Positions 1 through 13,100 are shown, numbered from the stretch's first letter. The stretch: DNA of 64,000 nucleotides from Ischnura elegans (GCF_921293095.1 NC_060257.1:59680968-59744967); one strand, 5' to 3'. Translations and numbers: made by a program. The notes: generated by a model not told the origin, from the sequence alone.

Positions 1-1034
1 GATAATCTATTGAGGCAGTGTAGTTAATGAGATTGCTATTAACCTCAAACTAACAACACGGTGAGAAATGACTTGAGCGTGTGGTACGGAGGGCACGCAA
101 TCACCTACATGTGCAGTACCTGCCTTTCGCTTGTATGGTGTTTTTGGTGAGGGATCCGAGGTTGAAAAATTAAACGCCCTCGTATTTGAACTGACGTGAG
201 CGATTTCAATAAATTTTCTATTCCGTGGGCACTAATGTCAATAGGCGGCATCTTTCGTATGCAGAGATTGTCCGCTTTCTCGGATGAGTTTTCAGAAGGC
301 TCGGTGAACACGCTCTTGAAGTAGGAATTTAATAAATTGGCTTTATCAGAACTGTTTGTCAACCATTATCGTTTCTCAGCGAACTTACGGTAGATTACCT
401 TTAGCTTCCCGAAAATAAGACCAAAATGCTTTTGGGTTTTCCCCTAACTGATCTACTAGTGTTTTTCTTTTAAAACTCGTGAATGCATTCCTGAACGCAT
501 CCTTCGTGGCGGCTTTAGGCAATCTATATTTTTGAATTATTAACTCGCGTTCATTAGCGAATAAATCTGTGCTGGCTTTTTCATTTTAGCATGACACTCT
601 CTTTGTTGCCTAAATGATTTTCTCACTTCCGCGTCATACCATCTCGGTTCGCTGCCTTATTTTATTGTTTTACTAGGGATGTAGCTATTTATTCCCGAAG
701 TTACGAGCGAAAGAAAAGCTTTCCAAGTACTCACTACATTTACCTTTATCATTGATTCTTTAAACGCTGGGGAAGCACTTTTCAGATGATTCTTAAACCA
801 ATCTAAACCATCTCTTTTAAAAATGAAAACTTGACGCTCTTTTTTTAAATTTTCCGTGGTATTTAGAGAAAAATTTGCCGTTACTACCCTGAGGTCACTT
901 ATTCCTTCGACGGCGTTCACATTTATTGCCTGATGAGGTATATTTGTCACCAATAAATTAAGAATACTTTCTCCTCTGTTTGGTACGGATGCTATTTGAA
1001 GCAATGAATTAGACGTAAAAGTGTGTATATTCAC
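1..1034 (-). pseudogene. Non-LTR retrotransposon fragment: endonuclease C-terminus into start of reverse transcriptase
   Basis: Minus-strand reading from 1034 gives NRGESILNLLVTNIPHQAIN and EGISDLRVVTANF, the block that ends APE-type endonuclease domains of Jockey/CR1-like elements. A linker follows. From about 362 comes DKANLLNSYFKSVFTEP, the block just before the reverse-transcriptase core. Stops and frame changes between the blocks show it is dead. It runs off the left edge, so the polymerase part may lie outside. A possible endonuclease remnant with GGDFNI lies near 1500. Confidence 0.75.
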
Positions 1035-1439
1035 CTCGGGTTAGTTATAAAAAGTCAGGCATTTTAAATTTAAGGGCCATACGTAACAATAAAGGAATAA
1101 CTTTTCACCACAAAAACCCGTTATCCATTTTCGTCATTTATTCCGAGAAAGCCCGGTAAGTACATTCAAAAAGCGTGGGTGGCTGTGGATACGGATAAAA
1201 ATTTCTTCATGAATGCTTTTCCCTATCTTGGAAAATATCATATCTGGCCAAATGATATGCGTCCCGGATGCCATGTGTTGATTCAGTCGATTTCCATCTA
1301 TTTGTGAAAAAGAAGGATTTTAACTTGTTCATTTACTTCTCTTTACCTTGCAGAGACTGAAGAGTAAGCTTACTAGTTTATTTGGAATTATCAACAGATC
1401 GAGAGGGAAGATCCCGACTGAAATCAAATCTGCTCATTA

Positions 1440-1830
1440 CATCCTAGCATGCTAGGACCGGAATAAAGCGGAAAGTCTCCCATTCTCCCATCCAAGTTAT
1501 GTTGAAATCTCCACCTACATTCAAGTTAGTACGCATAACATTTTCCAAATCCCAGGTCAGGGCACAGTTTGGCATTCTTGGCTGTCTAACGCTTTGGGCC
1601 CGAGAGGGCTTTCTCACCTCACCCCACAGATGATGGCTGCAGCGTTGCCAAGCCAAAAGGGGACTTTTAGCGCAGATTGGATAAAATTCTTGAAAATCAT
1701 CATAGAAAGACGATCAAAAAAGGACCGTATTTCTGGTGTGATCAAGAAGACGATAAAGGAAATAAATTGTTGATAGCACGAGAGGAAATATAAAATCAAA
1801 ATTGTACTACACGTGGCCCACATGGGTAGG
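1440..1830 (-). other. Possible further remnant of the same retrotransposon
   Basis: The minus strand around 1500 reads NVGGDFNITWMGEWE. GGDFN is a conserved endonuclease motif in non-LTR elements, in the right orientation and order relative to 657-1034. The surrounding frame does not otherwise match, so this is weak. Confidence 0.3.
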
Positions 1831-1849
1831 TGCCCTCCCGGTGTTTTGG

Positions 1850-2289
1850 GTCCGTCCGTGGCGAGCTCGGGGCCTCTGGAAAGGGTCGGATTAGGCTCGG
1901 AGTCGAGGATGAACCCTCATTAGAGGGACTGACCGTCGGTAGTCCCCACGAGAGCGACATTAACCCATAGATGCGAGATGCAAAATAGCCCCTGCTCTAA
2001 TTCCAAGGTAGCATTCTCGCAATTACAACATGTTTTCAGAGCTAACCTGCACAATGACATGCTCCACGTAAAACGGTCTCTACACCCTCAACTGTGCTGA
2101 TAAATGAAATCTTAATTGTGTGAAAAACTATTTTGCAAAGGGGCAACACTGTATTTTAGATCACAAGATAGATCTTGTACTATATTGTTCATGTATATTG
2201 CATTAAAATTTAGTGAATAAAAATAAAATATATTTCATTTCATTTTTAGCTATTATTTCAAATTTTCAAATATGTCATTTGGTTAATAC
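1850..2289. other. Unassigned stretch
   Basis: No gene or mobile-element termini recognised. It lies between the retrotransposon debris and the hAT element starting at 2290. Confidence 0.4.
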
Positions 2290-4281
2290 TAGGGATGGGT
2301 CGAATAGTAGATTTCTCGAATTCGAATATCGAATTCGAATATCAAATCATTGCTCGAATATTCGAATACCTCGAATTTCGAATACCTCGAATACTAAACG
2401 ATGAATGTGAAAATGTGTGACTAGGTCGCTTATGCAGCAGGAAACCCAAGATTTTGGCGAGTAATTGTGACTACCTTTAAAGGATTCAAACAGGAATTTA
2501 GCTGATTAATGGAATATTTTAATTTTATATAAACAATAGGGTAGTTTCCTTCATTAAAGAAAATGAAAGGCATTGATTGTGATTTGTTACCCACCATTGG
2601 TGTATTCATAATATACAAATTATTTGGTTCTAGCAATACCGGTTTCGACCAATGGCAATGGCCAATTTTATCCTCATTTGAAAAAGGCCAGATTGGCACC
2701 CATGTAATGCCACTCCAGTTGACATCACAGGGACCTATTTTCTACACGAGAGGATAGGAGTTTACATCGTCTAAGGTTACCAATGCATGCATGAGGCACA
2801 AAGATCAGGGAAACATGTCTTAATAATCACTTATTAAAACTGGCTGTGGTCGGAAAGTTTTCTTCGCTTGATAAGGTATTAATAATCCTTATTTTAGCCA
2901 AGCGCTACCAGCTAGCATGGTGCTCGGCTACCTGCTAGCATCCTGCGTCGTGTTAGCGCTCAGAGCCTCGCCCCAAGGTCACCTCACTCGCGGCAGCGGG
3001 AAGCAGAACAACGTCACGCGGAGTTTTTCCCGGCATTCATACTTACCCGTCGCGTTTTCGCGCGCTTGAAAATTTTCACTTTCAATTTAATCGCGAAAAA
3101 TAGATATCGTCTTATAAAAATCTAGAATCGTTAAATACGTACTCCAGGAGTATTAATATTTCGATTGAGGCTATAAAAAATAATAGGAGAGCACCGTATT
3201 TGAGCATTACGCCAAAATGCTAAGCCTCCGTCGTATTTCTTCGTCTTTCCGGCATTTATTTTCCTGCGTAAAATGCTTAAATAAAGTCAGAAATATGTCG
3301 TGTTTGGTCTTATTCTTTTTTAAATTACGCGCTTATTACTAATATTTCAATCCAATAAATCGTAATATCAATAGCCGAAAGTCATTGTTAGACAACTTTT
3401 GGGCTAGTAGATGACTCATGCAGCAGTTGACCTCCAGAAATGGGGAACTTCGAAGCAGGTAAGCAGAAAAAGGCCAGTGGGTGAGTAGAGGGGGGGCGTG
3501 AGACACGTTTTTATTGTTCTCGTGTAACTTGATATTTTTTTCGAAGCTAAGGTCTTCGTAATACGATCCCTGCGTGAGCTGGGACCTTTTGTTTGATTTC
3601 GGAGAAGAGGAAATCGTCGGAGGGGGTGGGGCGAACGCTGAATGGAGGGGGATAGCAGATCGTGGGAAATGCGCCAATGTCACTATCCCACGGCACTGAT
3701 GAGTTCCTCCCTATGGTAGTTTCATCTCCTGGGGAAGAAGGGTGAAATGCGATTCTATTTTTTTCCGGTAACTTGATATTTTTTTCGAAGCTGAGGTCTT
3801 CGTAATACGATCCCTGGGCAAGCCGGGACCTTTTGTTTGATTTCGGAGAAGAGGAAATCGTCGGACGGGGTGGGGCGAACTCTGAATTGAGGTGGATAGC
3901 GGATCGTGGGAAATGCGCCAATGTCACTATCCCACGGCACTGAGCTTCTCCTGATGGGGGACACCTGGGATTTTCAGATTTTTTCACCCGATCAATTTCG
4001 GTTCCCCACGTTGAACTCTATTCACCGCTCTAACCCGCGAATTTGATGTAGTTCGTCAGCTTGCCTAAAACGGCGCTGCATGCACTAAACGTCTAGAGTT
4101 CTCCTCATTTTTTCGAGTCAACTAGCAACGACGTGCGAGCGACAGTGTATGACGCGAAATTAAAAGTATTCGAGGTATTCGAGACGGCACCTTTGGCATA
4201 AATATTCGAGATCTCGAATATCGAATACTTTCTAGTATTCGAGGTATTCGAGTATTCGCGGATACTATTCGCACATCTCTA
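2290..4281. mobile_element. Non-autonomous hAT-type element with CGAATATTCG-word ends
   Basis: Exact 8-bp direct repeats GTTAATAC flank it (2282-2289 and 4282-4289), as expected for hAT. Ends are TAGGGATGGGTCGAATA and, inverted, TAGAGATGTGCGAATA. The terminal ~110 bp on both sides consist of repeated self-complementary TTCGAATA/CGAATATTCG words. The interior has a two-copy direct repeat (see 3525-3945) and no transposase reading frame. A hammerhead-like sequence lies at 2633-2678. Confidence 0.85.
3525..3945. repeat. Two-copy direct repeat, period about 242 bp
   Basis: Two copies, one from about 3537 and one from about 3779, share the segment from TCGAAGCT.AGGTCTTCGTA through the ACCTTTTGTTTGATTTCGG and GTGGGAAATGCGCCAATGTC blocks. 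The repeat lies inside the hAT element, and the similar peptides readable from each copy are artefacts of it. Confidence 0.85.
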
Positions 4282-4475
4282 GTTAATACATACAAGCTTT
4301 GAAAGAGAATTTACCATTGTAATGTACATATTATTACCGGTCGTACAGATTTTTCAAAACCATGGAATAATATTCCGACCCTGACGGGCATGATCTGCCA
4401 TCCGAAATATGAATTGCAACACACTACAGAAAATTTTGAGAATTACAACTTTTGGTGGAATTGCAACCATAATTA

Positions 4476-4628
4476 CCGTATTTCTCCTCATATAGTCCCC
4501 CCCCCTAATTTTGAGGCTTCAGTTTCGGCAAAAGTTAAAAAAATGCGTTTGAATATAGTCCCCCCCTTTACTTTTATCATGGGCATTTTTGGAAAAAAAA
4601 AAGGGGAGACTATACTCATACATATACG
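4476..4628. mobile_element. Small MITE with CCGTATTT...ATATAGTCCCCC ends, copy A
   Basis: Terminal inverted repeats run CCGTATTTCTC..ATATAGTCCCC and, inverted, CGTATATG..GAGTATAGTCTCCCC. The interior CTAATTTTGAGGCTT and ATGGGCATTTTTGGAAAAAA matches copies at 15822 and 21989. A TA precedes the left end. Confidence 0.7.
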
Positions 4629-4689
4629 ATATTCTGTTCAGGAATACCTTATAGCGACTGGGTCATGAAAATTAGTACTTTTCCTGCAA

Positions 4690-6700
4690 CCTTAACAAAT
4701 AGCAGTGTAATTCCATCCAGAATAGCAGCCCATGACTTCCTATTTCACACTTGTTATTTTATAATTTATTTATGTTCTAATGACTAAAGCTAAATTGGAA
4801 GACAAATCTCCTCAAATTTGTTTGCAAGAAGTTATTAATTTCAATGGGTAAACACGAGGAGTATATCTCAAATAATAAGCATGTTATCAGAAGAAGTCCT
4901 CATAAAAGATAAGCACAAGCCACAATAAAAGGCACCATCCTTTTGAATCAGTGTTCTAGAATATCATGCAGATGAGATGGTATTTTAAATTCAAAATATC
5001 ACACAAAATATAGTGATTATCAATTTATTTTTTAAAATAACAACATCACTTTCGTCTCTATGAAATATGAATCTATTAAAGGGAGCACATTTACAAATAA
5101 TAAATAAACTACAACCATACATGGAAACTTAATATAGGCACACATAGAATTTTAAAATTGGGAAAACATTTTTGCTTGAATTCCACTCGGGAATTTCAAA
5201 GGCACATTGTGAAATCATTGATGGTTTCATAAACGTGACTCATAAAATGAGGTACACAAATCCTAGTCTCTAACAAAATGTTTAAATCATGATGACACGC
5301 AACCAGAAGTTTCAAATTTCAAAATTGGCCAAAAAATTATAACTCGATAGATCCATTCAACTGAGTCATCCATTACCAGCACAACAACACCAGGCTGAAC
5401 AGATAATCATTTCCTTACAATTTCAAAGAATCGAAACATACAAAACTATTGGACTAGAACTATACTTCTTGTCGTACTGATGATCAAGAACTGACAGAGA
5501 TATCCCACAAGTGACACAGTCTTGCATTGCACCCAGTTAAAAATGACTATTAGGAAATTATAGGTAACCACAGAGCATTTCTAATAGTCCTCACATACCT
5601 CTTAATCTCCAGGGTGCAAATGAAGATTAATTTAGCAAATTTCCATCGATTCTTGAGATTTTCAATAGATATTCACAAACTTTGTTCAAAGAATATAATA
5701 TTACAATCACAGCCAAAGCTTTCAGGTGGTAAGAAGACATACCAATGTACGCATGAGACTGAGTGGGGGAAAATAGCTGTTCCGCGGCATAGGTGGAACC
5801 ATGTAAATCACACCAAAATTAAAACCTTGAGCAACAGACAACATTTGACTTAGAAGTCTAAACTAATACAAGCAGATAGCCAGCAGTGCCATTATGGAAA
5901 TGTGAAGCATTTGAAGTTCATGAAAAACCCAATCATATTTGAATCATTACAAATAAAATATATCCATGGCAACATATAGGACGGGAGACAATAAGAGAGC
6001 TATCAATGCCGCACCAAGAAGAATCCATATGAGTAACAACAAAAACCTATGCTATTCAATTTACAAGAAAAAAATGGCCTCCAACACATGTCATACCAAG
6101 ATGTGAAGACAAGGCAGAAAAAGACTAAATAAGTGCTCATGGCCAAACTTAATACCAAGAAATAGAAAAGATATAAAATGAGAGAAATGCCTATGTACAC
6201 AAGTAAAAAATGCAAGTATTAGAAAAGGTACAGAATGACTATAATTGCAGGAAAAAAAAACAAAAGTTAGGGTGGGATTCGATTCATCACTGCAAAGAGT
6301 CAATCAATCTAAAAAAATATTCAAGTCCATGGCGCAGTTTACGTGAGTTCGCAACGATTTCAACACACAACGAAGTGCAGAAGAAACGCTTTCATGGGAT
6401 TGAAAGAGAAACCATATCAACCATTTGCCAAATTGCTGATAAAAAAACAACAGGAGTTACTCAATCCTCAGTGCAAAAACTCCATGGTGGGTGGTGCTTT
6501 TTTGCAAACGAAAAATTCAACAAAGGGGTTATACAACTGTAAAAGTTGAATTAAGGATAAAGGTCACACTTTAAATATTGAAGCAATCCTATCACACTCG
6601 AAAGCAAACATATGCTTTGAAATCCAAAACCATCAACTCCTCCTAATGTGCATGTCCAGTAACATAATTCACAAAAAAATTAGCCATCTTACGTCATCCG
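4690..6700. other. Downstream of lnpk: no feature recognised
   Basis: AT-rich sequence with no coding similarity, repeat ends or tRNA-like motifs that I can support. It may hold some lnpk 3' UTR at its upper end. Confidence 0.4.
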
Positions 6701-6719
6701 AATTTCATTTTATGTATAT

Positions 6720-6725
6720 TTTATT
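6720..6725 (-). terminator. lnpk: Candidate lnpk polyadenylation signal
   Basis: AATAAA on the minus strand about 190 nt past the lnpk stop. The hexamer is common in AT-rich DNA, so it is only a positional candidate. Confidence 0.3.
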
Positions 6726-6911
6726 TTACAAAGCCTCCTTCCTGAGATTTTAAAAACGTTTTTAAGGCATTTTACATGCAACATTCATGGCCAAGGACGC
6801 TGTGTGTTCATATACACGAAATTTTTACCCAAATATTGTATTGCCTTTTTCCTTTCTCATCGAGATGACAAAGAAAGTTGTTGTCTCCATATAAAGGCAC
6901 ATGAAAATACC

Positions 6912-7144
6912 CTAAGAATTACTCAGCATTACCATCTCGGTTTCGATCTCATGCTCCACACTGACGGGACTCTTGCTGCTTGTGCCGCTGTCGGCCGAAG
7001 TGGCTCCCTCTAGGGCTGCGTTTGGGTCTCCTCCACTGCCCTCTTCAGTGGATGGAGAAACAGAGGAAGAGGAGGCAGGTGTTGCTTCACTCCCTGTGCC
7101 CTCAACGCCTGCCCCTTCACTTGTATCCTCTGCACCCAGGGATT
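6912..7144 (-). CDS. lnpk: lnpk coding exon 9 (C-terminus, stop)
   Basis: 233 nt of coding sequence after a TTACCTTTTAG acceptor, ending at a TAG codon at 6914-6912. It encodes a low-complexity acidic tail (GAEDTSEGAGVEGTGSEATP, then SPSTEEGSGGDP) that ends EHEIETEMVMLSNS. Acidic low-complexity tails are usual for lunapark. The 3' UTR runs to lower coordinates. Confidence 0.85.
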
Positions 7145-10100
7145 CTAAAAGGTAAGAAGTTAAGCCTGTATAACTCAATCCTCTATATTGTTTCTACTGT
7201 ATAGATACCTTTTTCTCAACTTATACGCAACCAAACTCTACAAATGAGGTACCAAAATGCACAGAATTTATCAGAGAACATGCGACGCCATATCTTACTT
7301 CCTAAATATTGCTATTGTTTCCTAAAATTGGTTAAAAAAAAATGATTGATAAAAAAAACAATCGATTCCGGCAAGATTTTCCTCATCCCAAGAATACAGT
7401 TAACGCCGTCGGATCCCACCATGCCTTTTAATTTGACTCGCAGACAATTTCCCACTAAGGTTTCCTATGCGATGACTATTAACAAGGCTCAGGGTCAGAC
7501 TTTGCAAAGAGCTGGCTTCTTCCTGCCTGACCCTGTATTCTCTCAGGGCCAACTTTATGTAGCATTCTCTAGGGTAAGATCTTTTCAAAATATTTTTGTA
7601 AATATTAAGGAAAACGCTAAACAAGTATTAACAGAGGATAGTGTAATTACTTCCAATGTTGTGTTTAAAGAGGTCCTCTGACCTCAATTTGTACATGAAC
7701 ATTCCAATTAAATTTGTACATAAGACCCTGCCTTTTTTTCTACATTTTAAAATTAGAAACGCGCCTATCCCTCTGTGGACCTGCATTGAAAAGAGCGGGG
7801 GAAGCCTGCTGGGAGCGGGCACATCACGCTCGTACCTATTTATTTATATAACTACTCGATACCTCCACTGCATAAATGCTCGACAATCTCCCACCGAATC
7901 AAATCCGCTCATGTAGATAGCCCTTATAGCACTAGATGAGCGGATTTGATTCGGTGTGCGATTGCAGAGCGTTTATGCAGTGAAGGAATCGTACTGTCTA
8001 TTAAAAAAAAGCAAGACACCCTAGTTTGAGGAGCTCTATCGTCTAAACAAGGTAAGTAATTTCAATACAACAAAAAGCATACAATAGAGATTTTATTTCT
8101 ACATTGGATATTCGCTTAAAAATATTTCCGCCCCATAGTATCCCCTGTACTTAATTTTTTCTAAAAAAGTACCAAATTTTTAAATTTATTTTCATCGGCC
8201 CGAAAACAGCTCACTTAAGGCCTTTTACATTGGAGGGTATAACATGAAACAACAACTACAGTGGAACCTCGTTAAAGCGAGTACGGGCGTAGTATGGCGA
8301 GACCCCCGCTATTACGAAAGATAGCCGATGCACCGTCAATTGATCCTATAATAAGCATGTTAAAAATTTCGTTTTTACGAGGCCCTTATGGTGTTAGCTC
8401 TCGCCATAGCGAGGGTTTCACCGCCGGAAAAACTTACACCAAGACTCCTTAATCTCTGTAATTGCTAGTGATCTGTTAGAAATGAAGTTAATGGAGTGCT
8501 CAGTCTCAAATTTATGTGGTAAACTGTCGCTCGATAAATAAGTAGTTAATTTTGGTGAAAATATTGTGGCATTAGCATTCGCGAATGCTTGATCTTCTTT
8601 TGTTCCTCGGGCGGCAGAAAGCAGTCGTCAGCATACCCGCACGTCCATGAGTTGCATGAATAGAAAGCATTTGATGGAACACACCATGGCCAAAAAAACA
8701 CCAAACACGTCTAAGCGAGAAAATAAAAATAAAGGAGTAATATGAGGTATATTGGTTATTATTTGCACCACCTCCGGTAAAGCGACAATTCGCTATAGCG
8801 AGTGTTTATTGGTGCACCGTGGGGTGTCGTTTTATCGAGGTTCCACTGTATCACACACAACCATGCCCTGGATAGGGGCAACCTACCCAGGTGGGACTCG
8901 AACCCGCGACCTTCGGTTTGGCAGACAAGGACTTTACCCCGCCGCCACTGCGGCCGGCGACATTTTGCATGTACAATCAAGTTGCCCAACTTTGAGCGCT
9001 TTGTATTCCCTTATTTTTTGTTCCAACAACTTGGAATTTTGATGTAAGAAAGCCAGATCTATTATTAATAGCTTTTAGAAAACAAATTGGTTTTAGAATG
9101 AAAATTGGCGGATGTGTTTTAAACAACGCAAATCTCTGCTAACTTCAAATCCAATGGGTCAACTGAAAATTTATTGGTACTGTTGTGTGCCGTAGAATGT
9201 AAGTAATGCAAGTACGTAGATCATACCCGTAAATGTCAACAGTATATTCAATATCATTCAATATATATTCTTGTTTTGGGCTCTGGTTGTCACTTTTGCT
9301 CTGCCTAGCGAGGCATGCCAAAACGAAGCAACACAAAAGCCCTTTAACATGTCTATGTATCAAAATTATATGCTCAATTTTATTTTAAGCTCTGATAATG
9401 TTTTGCAAATAAACGGAAACACCGGCAAAATTTACATTTCAATTTAAAGACCTACAATCCAAGATTCAAATTTAATATTAAATATTGAAGTCAAGAAAAG
9501 GAAATAAAATTTTTTCCAAATCTCTCGTTGGGAACTCTAATAGCAACACTCTTTAAAATAATTGGATGCAGAGGGTAAATCGTTAAATAAAATATTTTTA
9601 TAGAGTGAATAAATCCATAAAAGTTGTAAGGGATACCCAAGTAAACTCTATCATCTACTGATTGCAGTATTCATTCGGAATTCTCGCCTTGCCCGGCAGT
9701 CTCGACCGGTTACGCGAAATCTCGAAGAGGCAAGACTTCTCGAACCTCAATTAAAGATCCTTACCTCCAGGACTGCTTTCTTCTTTGCTTTCTTTGCTTA
9801 CAGCATCACCAGAGTCAGTGCATGCATCCTCTTCTGATTCTGACAAAAAGAACAGGAGGGTTGGAGGCATTACTTCATGCAGTTAATGATTTCGTGACAT
9901 TTAGAAAACTCTTCAGGAAATAGAGGGGTAAAATGGGGAGCAACCACAAGCTAATAAACCCACATTCACCCAACTCTTCAATCACATAGAAAAAATAGAC
10001 TGACACACTCACAGTGATTACCACATGGTTACAACCATTGGGATGGGAAAGTCTAAAGTCCCGGTTTGCAAAAACCCCACATCCATGACTGCATGATGAT

Positions 10101-13100
10101 GAGATGGTGAGCAAGTTGTCTTTATAGGAGCTCCATGTTCATTAGGCCGGCCCTTATTTTTCAGAATTGCAAAAAGTTATGTTTTCCTAGTCTCAAAATG
10201 ATCCAAATGGTGTTTATATTCACGTGTTAAAATTTGGTTACTTTAAAATTACGGCAACCCGTGCCCCAAGGGCCCTAAGTACTAAGGACCCTCAATTGAG
10301 TTTTTTGGGGCCGAAAAAGCGCTATTTCTATGTAAAACGTAAAAGTAAAGCCCTTAAGGGCCGATTTTCTGTTTGTTTTAACCTATCTCTAAGCGTTTAC
10401 GAGATATCGTCCGTCGTAACGCAATCCCCCCCTTAGGGCGCCACCCCGCACCGTGGCACCGCTGAGGTATGTCCCGCACCACTTACTAGAGACTTCCCCT
10501 CAACCCACTCCCCTCCCTCGGCAAAGACTTTTCTCCTGATGTCAAGATCTAGCCTCTGAAGAAATGTGCTTACCTTAGAAAGATTTTAATTGCCATTACA
10601 ATACTTCTAATCCAAGAGATCAATTTATTTTCACCCAGTCCATGAATTTCGGTACATTAACCAAAATGAAATAGATTTTCATAGTATTTCTAATTTTTCA
10701 CTGACATCCCATATTTGGCAATTAAAGTGCCTTTCCGCACGTAAGGGTTGTATTGCGATGAAAAGTCACGCTTAGTAATAAATTTTGAAAGCTCTCTTCC
10801 TTCAACATGACTGCCTAAAAATCTTGAATTAGTTTCACTCCTCTCGCTGCACAATCATTTCCCACTTAATGACCCCGAATAATTTGCAAATCGTTCTTGT
10901 ATGTTCATCGCATTCTCTCATGTTCACATAAAAGAATGCAATACATATTTACAATACATTAAATAGCTTTCTCGAATTAGTGGTGTCAAAATTTGGTATA
11001 GATGCCTTAGTCATGTCTTTACGTTTATAGAATGCCTTCTTCGGTGGATCATATTTTCCTACACAAGACCACATATGGCGTAACACGTTTTTTTCACACC
11101 TAGAAATGGATCCGTCAAAGAATGACAGGCATACGAACTCCTCACTCATGTACCACAAGTGGTTTGAAAACCTCTTTTGTGCTGCTTTCGCTATGTCCAG
11201 GTTAACACTTTCGTAATTAACAAGTCTTTGTAGGAACTGTGGGTCACTGATGGGAGCTAATGCAACAAAAGGAGCGGAGAACCACATCGTTTCATTTCCT
11301 CTTGAATATATTGAAATCTATTCAACCAATAACTGCATTTCGTTCTCCTCTTTATTTGCGTAAGAACTTTATTTCTTCAGCCCAAGCACATTTATCCGAG
11401 AGAATAACTGCACTTTCCTCCTCGCGCGTCAAAAATGCAATTGTACCGCTCCTTGCAATGTCAAGCAAATCATCAAGTTTTGTTACGAAAGATTCTCTTC
11501 TCTTCATATCCACTGTAGTTCGCGCTCTCTTTATGCCGTTGCACGTTCATCCATTCTTTGCGTCATTTTTCTAACTTTTCAATCGCCTTATATTCCGTAA
11601 CGACAGGAATTCTAGTTTTATACTATGGATGAGACGCATTTCTCACGGTTTTTCTCGAACTAAGTCTTACAAATTTCGAACCCATTAGGTGATAGAGAAA
11701 ACTCACAGTACTTCTCTCACTGTCGGTAAATTTGAGCCGAGTATTTCTTCACTTTCTTTACCAACCAGTTCAATGCCTGGATTTAGTCTTGATTACATGA
11801 ATTGAATGATTACAATGATTAAAATGAACGTCACGTTCATGATAAATATTTATTTCACCACTTTTCTCCTTACATCCTAAAAAACTTAGCACTTCCTATC
11901 CTTTGCACACTATACACCAGAACTATCTCTATCTATCCACAGTGATCTACATCCGTGAACTGACTGCCTCGTTTCGTTTTTTTTACATTTCTATCTACTG
12001 TTGGAGCCCTGGAAGCCCTGCTCATTCCCTTCATTCCTTTATAATTCATAGACACAATTTTATCACATGCTTATAATATATTGTACCTAAAGAGCACTTT
12101 GGAACAAAGCCAGCTGGAATGGTTCGCGGCCGTATGGCGGCAAAAAATCAAGGTCTAAGGGGTCGGTGCCCAGTACATAGGACGGCGTTGAAAGGTTAAA
12201 ATTGACATTATAGGCTTTAACAAAATTAATCATGACACAAGAGGAACAACCTATTCAATACTGTACCACTAGCATGTAAATCTTGTCATCAGGAGCAAAG
12301 TCTTTGCCGAGGGAGGGGAGGGGGTTGAGGACATACCTCAGCGGTGCCGCGGTGCGGGGTGGCGCCCTAAGGGGGGGATTGCGTTACGACGGACGATATC
12401 TCGTAAATGCTTAGAGATAGGTTAAAACAAACAGAAAATCGGCCCTAAAGGGCTTTACTTTTACGTTTTACATAGAAATAGCGCTTTTTCGGCCCCAAAA
12501 AACTCAATTGAGGGTCCTTAGTACTTAGGGCCCTTGGGGCACGGGTTGCCGTAATTTTAAAGTAACCAAATTTTAACACGTGAATATAAACACCATTTGG
12601 ATCATTTTGAGACTAGGAAAACATAACTTTTCGCAATTCTAAAAAATAAGGGCCGGCCTAATGTTCATGGTTCCAAAGCATAGCTGATGGCCAACAAATT
12701 ACAACACAAAGCTGTTGCCTAGAGGGAAGATTGTGTGCACTGCATATGTGTTTCACCATATCTGAAAATGTACATAGCATGCAGTGATTTTTTGCATTCT
12801 TGAAAACCACTTCCCTGCCATATATCATTCATCAACCAGCCACTGATGCATGGTTCTCGGAAACAAGGGCTTGAAGGGAGCAATTGATTCCTTCACTTGA
12901 TTCTCACCAAATATTTAACTATGACAACAATATACTTGGGAGAAAACTAGCAGCACAAAAGACAATTCAATATATTAGACAGATGTTTTTCAAGTATCCA
13001 ATCAGGTTTGAAAACAAGGGTTCAGACAGGAAAAAATCTCAAACAGCATTCACTCTACCTCGAAGATATGGCTGAATTAGAGCAGTTTAAGATGCAACAA

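Larger units (their letters stand above)
10143..12660 (-). mobile_element. DNA transposon with ~400-bp terminal inverted repeats, internally deleted
   Basis: Flanked by an exact 8-bp duplication ATGTTCAT (10135-10142 and 12661-12668). Ends are TAGGCCGGCCCTTATTTTT and its inverse. The inverted arms span about 10143-10547 and 12282-12660 and are highly similar. Between them, minus-strand blocks of a transposon-associated protein survive: an N-terminal block (near 11353-11535) and a C-terminal block (10949-11287). The 8-bp duplication and GGCCGGCCC terminus fit hAT or another 8-bp-duplicating superfamily. Confidence 0.9.

Noticed and set aside
3339-3987. Overlapping minus-strand open frames with matching peptides (HFPRSAI, SSSPKSNKRS)
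   Set aside because: The match reflects a DNA-level direct repeat inside a hAT element; no start context or family similarity.
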